Assembly (NCBI GenBank): GCA_017303455.1
Contig: JAFLBM010000012.1
Location: 62,001 to 126,000, forward strand
Length of the DNA: 64,000 bases
Origin: Chitinophagales bacterium
GTDB lineage: Bacteria; Bacteroidota; Bacteroidia; Chitinophagales; Chitinophagaceae
Direction of reading: 5' to 3'
This document shows, in pieces, positions 50,798-59,031 of the stretch. The stretch's first letter is position 1. Each line of letters starts with the position of its first letter. Made by a program: the position numbers and the translations under genes. Under the pieces are notes generated by a model that worked only from the letters and a program-made list of their open reading frames with translations, was not told the DNA's origin and made no database searches.

Positions 50798-53183
50798 AAA
50801 ACCCTTTCTTCTCCTGTGCTCTCTGCATCGGGTTACCAGCCTGGCCGCCACCGGCTCTTCTGCCACCACCCTGTGTTTGTTTGAACACGGAGAAACGGGA
50901 AGGCTCAGCGATCTTGTTCCAGCTGTTATTATTCTCATTGATATCAGCCGTCTCCCGGTAAGGATCCAATTTCACCGACGCCACTTCTTTATCCTTCACA
51001 AATGTTTTCACCACTTTGTTTTCATTCAACCGCCATACCTGTGCAGGAATACGTTCCACTTCTTTGGTACCATCTTTATAGGTCCATTCAATAATGATCG
51101 GCATCACCAAACCGCCTTTATTACTAAAGGTGAGTTCATACATATTCTTATTGCCATACTTTTCTTTTTCCGCATCGGATAAACCTTCCGGTTGAGTGCC
51201 CGGAATTTTCACTTCCAGTTTGGAGGTATCATAAGGCTCCAGTCCACGGGCATACCGCCAGTAGAAATCCCGTACCGTTGTATCGGCATCGGTCTGGAAT
51301 TTAATATTCTTATCTTCCCGGTTGCGGATCTTGGAGATATCATCAAAACTTGGTACCAAAGGTTTATCCGCACTGCGTTGAATCGTTCTTTCAGGAGTTT
51401 CGGGTTGCACTTTACTTACATCCGCTTTGGCAAACTTTACGGTATCGAGAGAAATATCACATACTTCGGTACTATAGAACCAGCCTCTCCAGAACCAGTC
51501 TAAGTCTTCACCGCTGGCATCTTCCATGGTGCGGAAGAAATCAGCAGGCTCGGGATGTTTGAAGGCCCAGCGCCTGGCATATTCCCGGAACGAATAATCA
51601 AACAGCTCACGGCCCATGATCGTTTCCCGTAAAATGTTTAAACCCGTAGCAGGTTTGGAATACGCATTCGGTCCAAACTGTACAATGTTCTCACTGTTGG
51701 TCATGATCGGCTCCAGCTGGTCCTTCGGTAATTTCATATAATCCGTAATGAACGCAGCGGGGCCACGGCGGCTGGGGAATTTATTATCCCATAATTCTTC
51801 GGCGAGGTATTCAACAAATGTATTCAGTCCTTCATCCATCCAGCTCCACTGGCGTTCATCACTGTTGATGATCATCGGGAAGAAATTATGTCCTACTTCA
51901 TGAATGATCACTCCCAGCATCCCGTTCTTGGTACTCTCACTGTAAGTGCCATCTTTTTCGGTACGGCCGAAATTGAAGCAGATCATCGGGTATTCCATAC
52001 CATTCGAGGCTTCGATACTCTGGGCAACAGGGTAAGGATAAGGAATGGTGAATTTGGAATAGGTCTTGATCGTGTGTTCAACTGCTTTGGTAGAGAATTT
52101 CCTGTACAGGCCATAGGCTTCTTTCGGATAACCGCTCATGCACATGATCTTCTTGCCTTCCACTTTGGTAGCCATGGCGTCCCAGATGAATTTTCTTGAA
52201 CTGCCCCAGGCAAAATCACGGACATTATCCGCTTTGAAGATCCAGGTTTTCTTTTTATCGCTTTTTTGTTTTTCCGCATTCTTTGCTTCATCCAGTGTTA
52301 CCACTTCTACCGGTTCAGTGGCATTCTTTGCTTTGGTCCAGCGGGCCAGTTGTGCAGCCGATAATACAGCAGGATAGTTCTGGCATTCACCGGTTGACAT
52401 AATTACATGATCAGCAGGAACCGTCATGGCTACTTTGAAATTGCCAAAGGTCAGTGCAAATTCACCACGGCCGGTGAACTGGTGATTCTGCCAGCCCTGG
52501 AAATCGCTGTACACACACAAACGGGGATACCATTGTGTCATCGTGAATAAGTGGTTGCCATCTTCCGGGAAGAATTCATAACCACCCCGGCCACCCCGGC
52601 TGTTCCGGTCGGCCAGTTTATAATTCCAGTCGAGCTTGAATACAAAACGCTGACCGGCTTTTAACGGTGCAGGTAACTCTACCCGCATCATGGTTTTATT
52701 GATCGTATATTTTAAAGCTTTACCGGTGGCGTCTGTCAGCTTCAGAATATTAAAACCATACCCGTTATCAGATTTGCTCTCCTCGGCCCTGTCTAATTGT
52801 TGCGGACTGGTTTGTGTACTCATGGGGTTGCTGCCCTGGTAATTCGCATTGTTCACACTGCTGTGCTGGTTCTCGTCCAACTGCAGCCACAGGAATACCA
52901 ATTCATTCGGCGAGTTGTTGAAATAAGTGATCGTCTCACTGCCATTCAGTTTCAGATTTTTTTCATCGAGTTCACATTTGATATCATAATCCACCCGTTG
53001 CTGCCAGTACTTCGGGCCGGGGGCGCCACTGGCGGTACGATACTCGTTGGGAGTGGGAAGGATGCTCCCCATTTGTTCAAACTTGTTGCCGTGATTGCTG
53101 TTGGGATTGTTGTAGATATTCTGTGCAAACGTACTTGCACCAAATCCCAGCATCATTACTAAACAGTAAATAAAGCTTCTCAT
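50796..53183 (-). CDS. Exported M1 family metallopeptidase, paralogue A
   Basis: 795 residues. Signal peptide MRSFIYCLVMMLGFGASTFA. Aminopeptidase-N-like N-terminal beta domain ('CELDEKNLKLNGSETITYFN'), zinc site HEVGHNFFP plus Glu 19 residues later in WMDEGLN (HExxH-x18-E), exopeptidase-type GMEY motif in SNGMEYPMI. C-terminal beta domain ('GLVMPIIIEWTYKDGTKEVE') and a Gly/Arg-rich tail ending NPMQRAQEKKGF. Periplasmic or surface peptide degradation. About 70 percent similar by eye to the gene at 53323, so the two arose by tandem duplication. Confidence 0.93.
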   Translation of the reverse strand: MRSFIYCLVMMLGFGASTFAQNIYNNPNSNHGNKFEQMGSILPTPNEYRTASGAPGPKYWQQRVDYDIKCELDEKNLKLNGSETITYFNNSPNELVFLWLQLDENQHSSVNNANYQGSNPMSTQTSPQQLDRAEESKSDNGYGFNILKLTDATGKALKYTINKTMMRVELPAPLKAGQRFVFKLDWNYKLADRNSRGGRGGYEFFPEDGNHLFTMTQWYPRLCVYSDFQGWQNHQFTGRGEFALTFGNFKVAMTVPADHVIMSTGECQNYPAVLSAAQLARWTKAKNATEPVEVVTLDEAKNAEKQKSDKKKTWIFKADNVRDFAWGSSRKFIWDAMATKVEGKKIMCMSGYPKEAYGLYRKFSTKAVEHTIKTYSKFTIPYPYPVAQSIEASNGMEYPMICFNFGRTEKDGTYSESTKNGMLGVIIHEVGHNFFPMIINSDERQWSWMDEGLNTFVEYLAEELWDNKFPSRRGPAAFITDYMKLPKDQLEPIMTNSENIVQFGPNAYSKPATGLNILRETIMGRELFDYSFREYARRWAFKHPEPADFFRTMEDASGEDLDWFWRGWFYSTEVCDISLDTVKFAKADVSKVQPETPERTIQRSADKPLVPSFDDISKIRNREDKNIKFQTDADTTVRDFYWRYARGLEPYDTSKLEVKIPGTQPEGLSDAEKEKYGNKNMYELTFSNKGGLVMPIIIEWTYKDGTKEVERIPAQVWRLNENKVVKTFVKDKEVASVKLDPYRETADINENNNSWNKIAEPSRFSVFKQTQGGGRRAGGGQAGNPMQRAQEKKGF

Positions 53184-53263
53184 GTTGTATGGTAATTTTT
53201 AATAATGAAAAGTAGGACAGGCTTCTTCAAAACTAAGGAAATCAAACTTGTTCTGAAGCAGCC

Positions 53264-53304
53264 ATAAAAAAATTAAAGCCGCTTTTTTATAAGCGGCTTT
53301 AATT
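53264..53304 (-). terminator. Strong terminator between the two M1 peptidase genes
   Basis: 14-bp perfect stem AATTAAAGCCGCTT / AAGCGGCTTTAATT with a short loop, followed on the minus strand by a T run. It ends the transcript from 55704 before paralogue A. Confidence 0.85.
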
Positions 53305-53322
53305 AGTTGAGCAGTGCCAGGA

Positions 53323-55704
53323 TTAGAACCCTTTCTTCTCCTGTGCTTTCTGCATCGGGTTGATGCCCGGGGCAGGTGTCACATTCTGTTTCTGCTTGAA
53401 TACTTTGAATTTGCTCGGCTCTTTGATATCGCCATATGTATTATTGGTTTCATCAATATCTGCAGTTTCCCGGTAGGGGTCCAGTTTGATAGATGCCACT
53501 TCCTTATCTTTCATGAATGTTTTGATCACATTCTTTTCATTCTTTCTCCACACCTGTGCAGCGATCCTTTCTATTTCTTTGGTGCCATCCTTATAGGTCC
53601 ACTCCAAAATGATCGGCATGGGTAAACCACCTTTATTGGTAAAAGAAATTTCATACAGGTGTTTATTGCCGTATTTCTGTTTGCCCTCTTCATCCAGTGA
53701 TTCGGTTTGTGCTTTTACCAGCACAGGATATTTTGCCGTATCATATTTAGCGATCTCCCGGTCGTATTTCCAATAGAAATCACGGAGCGTTGTGTCTTTA
53801 TCTGTTTCAAAGACGATGCTCTTATCTTCTTTATTCCTGATCTTGGAAATATCCTCAAAAGGATTCACCGCCGGTTTGGGTAATGCTCTCATCACCGTTG
53901 TGTCTTTTGTTTGTACAGGAATAGCCGTTACATCGGGTATGGCATGTTTCACCGTATCAATGGCAATATCACAGGCATCCGTACTATAGAACCATCCTCT
54001 CCAGAACCAATCGAGGTCTTCACCGGTCGCATCTTCGATGGTACGGAAGAAATCAGCCGGTGTGGGTGATTTGAAGGCCCATCTTCTGGAGTATTCCCGG
54101 AATGCATTATCAAATAATTCACGGCCAACGATGGTTTCTCTCAGTATATTCAACCCGGTGGCTACTTTGGAATAAGCATTGGCTCCGAAATTGTTGATGT
54201 TTTCCGAATTGGTCATGATCGGCTCCAACTGGTCTTTGGGCAACTTCATATAGTTGGTGATGGTCCAGGCTGGTCCGCCATCAGAAGGGAATTTATTATC
54301 CCATAATTCCTGGGTCAGGTATTGTAAATACGAATTCAATCCTTCATCCATCCAGGTCCACTGACGTTCATCACTGTTCACGATCATCGGGAAGAAAGTA
54401 TGTCCCACTTCATGAATGATCACCAGGATGGCGGCGTTCTTGGCACCTTCTGTATAAGTGCCATCTTTCTCTGCACGGCCGGGATTGAAGGAGATCATCG
54501 GGTATTCCATACCCTGGTTGCCTTCCACACTGATCGCAACAGGATAAGGATAAGGGAAGGAGAATTTGGAATAGGTCTTTAAGGTATGTGCAACGGCCTT
54601 GGTGGAAAACTTGCTGTAAATAGGATACGCTTCTTTGGCATAATAGCTCATGGCCATTACTTTCTTTCCTTCCACATTGGTACCCATCGCATCCCATACA
54701 AATCTGCGGGAAGAGGTCCAGGCAAAGTCACGGACATTATCAGCCTTATAGATCCAAGTTTTTTTTGCCTTGCTTTTTTGTTGGGAAGCCGCTAAGGCTT
54801 CATCTAATGTTACAATTTGCAACGGCTCTTTCGCTGTCTGTGCTTTTTGCCAGCGGGCCATTTGTGTGGGTGTTAAGGTTTGTGCATAGTTCTGGCATTC
54901 GCCGGTACCACCCACGATATGATCAGCAGGCACGGTCATCTGCACTTTGAAATTACCAAAGCACAGGGTGAATTCACCCGTGCCGGTAAACTGGTGGTTC
55001 TGCCATCCCTGGTCATCACTGTATTTGCAAAGACGGGGATACCACTGTGTCATGGTATAATTGTTATTACCATCTTCCGGGAAATTTTCATAACCACCTC
55101 TGGCACCACCAAAGCGGATAAAATCACCCCGGTTGACGATCTTATAGTTCCAGTCAACCTTGAAAACAAATTTCTGACCCGGCTTCAGCGGCACGGGCAG
55201 GTCCACTTTCATCATTGTTTTATTGATGGTATACTTTAAGGGCTTACCCAGTGCATCGGTCATTTTCGTAATGTTCACACCATATCCGTTATCAGACTTT
55301 CTTTCGTCAAAACGGTCCAGCACTTTATCAATTGTTTGCTGGGGCATGCGGTTGCTATTCTGGTAATCGGCATTATTCACGGTGCTGTGCTGGTTCTCAT
55401 CCAGCTGCATCCAGAAATAGGTCAGCACATCCGGTGAATTGTTGTAATAAGTGATCGTTTCACTGCCGGTTAATTTGTTATTCGCCTCGTCCAGTTCACA
55501 TTTGATATCATAGTCCACCCGTTGCTGCCAGTACTTGGTACCGGGAGCACCACTCGCTGTTCGTTGTTCGTTGGGCGTGGGTAAAATGGTACCCAGTTGT
55601 TCAAACTTGTTGCCATGATTGGAACTGGCATTGTTCTGAATTTGTGCTTTTGAACTGGCAGCAAGCACCAGCAACAGGCAGTTCAGTAACAGGATTTTTT
55701 TCAT
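53323..55704 (-). CDS. Exported M1 family metallopeptidase, paralogue B
   Basis: 793 residues. Signal peptide MKKILLLNCLLLVLAASSKA. Zinc site HEVGHTFFP ... WMDEGLN (HExxH-x18-E) and the motif NQGMEYPMI. Same domain order and nearly the same length as paralogue A, and the same C-terminal ending (NPMQ-K-AQEKKGF). It starts 12 bases after the stop of the HupE gene, so HupE and this peptidase are probably co-transcribed; the pair with DUF6702 is a recurrent neighbourhood in Bacteroidota. Confidence 0.93.
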   Translation of the reverse strand: MKKILLLNCLLLVLAASSKAQIQNNASSNHGNKFEQLGTILPTPNEQRTASGAPGTKYWQQRVDYDIKCELDEANNKLTGSETITYYNNSPDVLTYFWMQLDENQHSTVNNADYQNSNRMPQQTIDKVLDRFDERKSDNGYGVNITKMTDALGKPLKYTINKTMMKVDLPVPLKPGQKFVFKVDWNYKIVNRGDFIRFGGARGGYENFPEDGNNNYTMTQWYPRLCKYSDDQGWQNHQFTGTGEFTLCFGNFKVQMTVPADHIVGGTGECQNYAQTLTPTQMARWQKAQTAKEPLQIVTLDEALAASQQKSKAKKTWIYKADNVRDFAWTSSRRFVWDAMGTNVEGKKVMAMSYYAKEAYPIYSKFSTKAVAHTLKTYSKFSFPYPYPVAISVEGNQGMEYPMISFNPGRAEKDGTYTEGAKNAAILVIIHEVGHTFFPMIVNSDERQWTWMDEGLNSYLQYLTQELWDNKFPSDGGPAWTITNYMKLPKDQLEPIMTNSENINNFGANAYSKVATGLNILRETIVGRELFDNAFREYSRRWAFKSPTPADFFRTIEDATGEDLDWFWRGWFYSTDACDIAIDTVKHAIPDVTAIPVQTKDTTVMRALPKPAVNPFEDISKIRNKEDKSIVFETDKDTTLRDFYWKYDREIAKYDTAKYPVLVKAQTESLDEEGKQKYGNKHLYEISFTNKGGLPMPIILEWTYKDGTKEIERIAAQVWRKNEKNVIKTFMKDKEVASIKLDPYRETADIDETNNTYGDIKEPSKFKVFKQKQNVTPAPGINPMQKAQEKKGF

Positions 55705-55716
55705 GTAATTGTTGAT

Positions 55717-56295
55717 TTATATTGGTAAACGTTCTAATGACATTTTAAGGGCCAGGCTGAAGATGGCAGCGGATAAAAAGATCACCCATTCCCGGCGGTT
55801 GATCCTGAAGCTGCTGATAAGAGCCTGGGTTATTAATAATAAGGTGCCCACCACCACGATCTGCCCTGCTTCCAGTCCCACATTAAAACCAAAGAGTCCC
55901 ATACCCAGGCTTTGATCCTTGGCCAGCATAAAACGGATGGTGTTGGCAAAGCCAAGGCCATGAATAAGGCCAAAGAAAAGAGCTAAAAAATAATTGATAC
56001 GGATAGACCGGGTCGTGAACTGCTTTTGAAAAAGATTACTGATTGCCGTGATCACGATGGTACAGGGAATCAGGAATTCCACCCACTCAGAAGGGAACCG
56101 GATCAGGTCCAGCACACTCAGTGCCAGGGTCAGCGAATGGCCGATGGTGAAAGCGGTTACCAGGATCAAAACCTGTTTCCAGTCCTTTAATAAATAAATA
56201 GCCGCCAGTGCAGCAATAAACAGAAGATGGTCCAGTGCATCCGGGCTCATGATATGCTCCCAGCCCAACCCGAAATAGAAATTAAAATCACTCAT
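55717..56295 (-). CDS. HupE/UreJ family membrane protein
   Basis: 192 residues with six to seven membrane segments. Conserved histidine-rich segments 'MSPDALDHLLFIAALAAIYL' near 15-34, VTAFTIGHSLTLAL near 46 and FFGLIHGLGFA near 107, typical of HupE/UreJ (proposed nickel or metal transport; unproven in Bacteroidota, where these genes accompany peptidases and not hydrogenase or urease). No hydrogenase genes are nearby. Confidence 0.9.
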   Translation of the reverse strand: MSDFNFYFGLGWEHIMSPDALDHLLFIAALAAIYLLKDWKQVLILVTAFTIGHSLTLALSVLDLIRFPSEWVEFLIPCTIVITAISNLFQKQFTTRSIRINYFLALFFGLIHGLGFANTIRFMLAKDQSLGMGLFGFNVGLEAGQIVVVGTLLLITQALISSFRINRREWVIFLSAAIFSLALKMSLERLPI

Positions 56296-56400
56296 ACTTT
56301 TTCTCCTGCTTAGTTCGAACCATTCCCCTATTTTTAGCGTCTTAATCCACCGGGCATCAAAGTAAGCCCTGTTTTGGTAATCCGGAAAAATATTGTGTCA

Positions 56401-56928
56401 ATGGCTTCATTCATCAATAAATGGCTTCTTTTATCGCTGATCCCGGCTTGTGCCGTCCTGAATAGTGGTTTCCGGGAAAAAGAAGGGCTGCATCCCTTCC
56501 ATGTCAGTGTGATTGAGATCAACCACAATGCTGCCGATAAAACACTGGAAATAAGCTGCAAGATATTCACGGACGACTTTGAAAAAACGCTGGCTAAAAA
56601 CTATAATACCAAAGTGGACCTCATCAACCCGCCGGATAAAAATGCGATGGATACACTGGTGAAAAAATATCTCTGCAGCCATTTATCCATCAAAGCGAAT
56701 GGTAAACCCGTTACGCTGAATTATATCGGCTTTGAAAATGATAAGGAAGCGGCTTATGGTTATATCGAGGTCAGTAATGTGCCATCCGTCAGTAAAATTG
56801 ATATCGGCACCAATATCATGTACGATATGTTTGATGACCAGGTAAACATTATGCATGTGATCGTCAACGGCGAACGCAAAAGCACCAAACTCAATTTTCC
56901 CGCCACCGAAGCAACACTTAGTTTCTAA
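56401..56928 (+). CDS. DUF6702 family exported protein
   Basis: 175 residues from ATG 56401 (MASFINKWLLLSLIPAC); the frame is open 9 codons upstream. Signal peptide with Cys-containing hydrophobic core. Mature domain 'LHPFHVSVIEINHNAADKTL', EISCKIFTDDFEKTL, 'MYDMFDDQVNIMHVIVNGER' is the pattern of the family that occurs beside HupE/UreJ and M1 peptidases. Divergent from HupE with 105 bases between the starts, so the two may share a control region. Function unknown. Confidence 0.82.
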   Translation: MASFINKWLLLSLIPACAVLNSGFREKEGLHPFHVSVIEINHNAADKTLEISCKIFTDDFEKTLAKNYNTKVDLINPPDKNAMDTLVKKYLCSHLSIKANGKPVTLNYIGFENDKEAAYGYIEVSNVPSVSKIDIGTNIMYDMFDDQVNIMHVIVNGERKSTKLNFPATEATLSF

Positions 56929-56986
56929 AGAAGGATGCTGAATTGAATAACTCCCGACTCCCAACTACTGACTAACGACTCAAAAC

Positions 56987-58282
56987 TCACTCCTCCATCT
57001 CTTCTCTCAGTTCCCGGCTGATCTTCACCAGGACTTTATCAATACGGTGACCATCCATATCAATGATCTCGAGGGTGAAACCCTTCCAGTCAAATTTGTC
57101 GCCGGTACGGGGAATACGTTCCAGTTCATGCAGGATAAAACCGGCCAGGGTATCGAAATCATGTTCTCCTTCATTCATCCATTCTGTTTTTTCAAAACGG
57201 GTCAGGAAATCATAGAAAGGGATCTGTGCATCCACGAGGTAAGAACCATCTTCCCGTTCCCGGATCTCGTAATCCTCGATATTCTGCTGCGGAATATCCC
57301 CGACAATGGCTTCCAGGATATCATTCAGGGTCAGCAATCCCAAGATACTTCCATACTCATCCACGATAAACGCAGAATGTATTTTGGATTGCTTGAATTT
57401 TTCCAGCACCTGGTAAGGCGTGTTATTTTCAGGAATAAACAAAGCCGGTTGCATGATCTCTTTGAATAAAGTGCTGTCCGGGCTTACATACAGGTCTTTG
57501 ATCGAAACCACTCCTTTTATATTGTCAATGGAATCATCACAGATGGGATAAGCGGAGTGTGGTTCCAGTAATATCTTTTGTTTAATCTTATCTTCCGTAT
57601 CATCCAGGCTGAACCAGATGATATCACTACGGTGGGTCATCAGCGAGGTGATATTCCGGTCGCCAAGATGAAACACCCGTTCAATGATCTCCTGTTCAGC
57701 TTCGTCAATGGTGCCGGCTTCCGTTCCTTCACCGATCAAAGTTTTGATCTCTTCTTCTGTTACCGCATCATCAAAATTCCGTTTGATATTAAAAATGCGG
57801 AAGAAGATATTACTGGTCTTATTCAGCAACCATACAAAGGGGTGGGTGATACGGGCAAACCCGTTCATCGGTTTAGCCACCAGTTTAGCGATCTTTTCGG
57901 CCCGCAGCAGGCCAATGCGTTTGGGGATCAGTTCACCAAAAACAATGGAGAGATACGTAACGATGATAACAATGATGGTGGTGGAAATGGTTTCGGCATA
58001 CGGTTTTAATATCACTATTTGCTCCACGTAAGGCTGCAGGTCCCTGCCAAATCGTTCACCGGAATACACACCCGTGATGATGGAGATTAAGGTAATGCCT
58101 ATTTGTACCGCAGATAAAAATAATTCGGGATGGTTCGACAGTTCCAGTGCAATTTTAGCCTTTTTGTCACCTCTTTCAGCCTGGTTTTCCAGCCGGCTTT
58201 TACGGGCAGACACCAAAGCGATTTCAGACATGGAAAAAATACCGTTCAGTAAGATCAGGAAGCTTAAAATAAAAATATCCAT
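56987..58282 (-). CDS. CNNM/CorC-type membrane protein with CBS pair (hemolysin family)
   Basis: 431 residues from ATG 58282 (MDIFILSFLILLNGIFSMSE), ten bases after the PAP2 stop; the longer frame overlaps PAP2. DUF21/CNNM membrane domain with three to four segments (residues 1-190), two CBS domains (about 205-325: 'TSLMTHRSDIIWFSLDDTED', 'HSAFIVDEYGSILGLLTLND'), and a C-terminal CorC_HlyC transporter-associated domain ('DFDTLAGFILHELERIPRTG'). Family members act in magnesium or cobalt efflux; actual hemolysis is not implied. Confidence 0.92.
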   Translation of the reverse strand: MDIFILSFLILLNGIFSMSEIALVSARKSRLENQAERGDKKAKIALELSNHPELFLSAVQIGITLISIITGVYSGERFGRDLQPYVEQIVILKPYAETISTTIIVIIVTYLSIVFGELIPKRIGLLRAEKIAKLVAKPMNGFARITHPFVWLLNKTSNIFFRIFNIKRNFDDAVTEEEIKTLIGEGTEAGTIDEAEQEIIERVFHLGDRNITSLMTHRSDIIWFSLDDTEDKIKQKILLEPHSAYPICDDSIDNIKGVVSIKDLYVSPDSTLFKEIMQPALFIPENNTPYQVLEKFKQSKIHSAFIVDEYGSILGLLTLNDILEAIVGDIPQQNIEDYEIREREDGSYLVDAQIPFYDFLTRFEKTEWMNEGEHDFDTLAGFILHELERIPRTGDKFDWKGFTLEIIDMDGHRIDKVLVKISRELREEMEE

Positions 58283-58292
58283 CAGGTGCTGC

Positions 58293-58901
58293 TCATTGTT
58301 GTTGATCGAAGATAGCAAATCCGAAACGCTTATTGAAGAAGGAGCCGGTAAAGCTTCCCACAGCCAGGCCCAGCAAGGCTCCGCCGAGCACATCAGCCGG
58401 GTAATGTACTCCCACATACACCTGTGCATAAGCAATCATTCCCGCCCATAAAAAACCAGTCCAGGCCCATTTGGGCAATATATTCCGGAAGGTCATATAG
58501 AAAAAGGCAGCCATCCCAAAATGGTTGGCAGCATGGTTGGAGGTGAAACTATAACCACCCGAACAATTATTCACCAGCAAGCGTACCAAATGAGCGAACT
58601 CCGGGTCACGACAGGGGCGCAGCCGTTCAAAATTATGTTTGATAAGGTAGGTGCCCGTCATATCAGTGAGGGCAACGGTAACAATAAAGAATAATACCCA
58701 CCAAGAGCTCTTAATGTTGAAATTCAGTGTCACAAAAAGCAACAGGAATACATACAGCGGTATCCAGGTAAGTGAATTCCGCATCAACGGCAATACGGTA
58801 TCAAAAAAAGAATTGGTCCATTCACTGTTCAGGGTGATAAAAACAGAACGGTCAATATTTACTAATTCCTGCCGGATGTTGAGTAAGATGTGTAACAACA
58901 T
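58293..58901 (-). CDS. PAP2-superfamily membrane phosphatase
   Basis: About 202 residues from ATG 58901 (MLLHILLNIRQELVNIDRSV), the usual start for these proteins; upstream Met codons in frame would run into the divergent gene. Five to six membrane segments. Phosphatase motifs: KHNFERLRPCRDPE (C1), SFTSNHAANHFG (C2, variant of PSGH), YAQVYVGVHYPADVLGG (C3). In C3 the usual Arg before VYVGVH is Gln. Probably acts on undecaprenyl or phosphatidyl phosphates at the outer leaflet. Operon with CNNM. Confidence 0.88.
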   Translation of the reverse strand: MLLHILLNIRQELVNIDRSVFITLNSEWTNSFFDTVLPLMRNSLTWIPLYVFLLLFVTLNFNIKSSWWVLFFIVTVALTDMTGTYLIKHNFERLRPCRDPEFAHLVRLLVNNCSGGYSFTSNHAANHFGMAAFFYMTFRNILPKWAWTGFLWAGMIAYAQVYVGVHYPADVLGGALLGLAVGSFTGSFFNKRFGFAIFDQQQ

Positions 58902-58932
58902 GACTGCAAAAGTAGTCATAGTTGCCAAGCCT

Positions 58933-58963
58933 GCCTGCAACTGTTCAAAAATCAGTTGCAGGC
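58933..58963. other. Perfect inverted repeat in the PAP2/sulfatase intergenic region
   Basis: GCCTGCAACTG and CAGTTGCAGGC, 11-bp arms, 9-base loop, between divergent genes. Candidate operator or REP-like hairpin. Confidence 0.5.
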
Positions 58964-59031
58964 GGTATTGCTGGTACCGTTTAAATTGACTTTTTTTGTG
59001 GTCCTTCCGGAATTGCTGAAGGCCTTTACCA

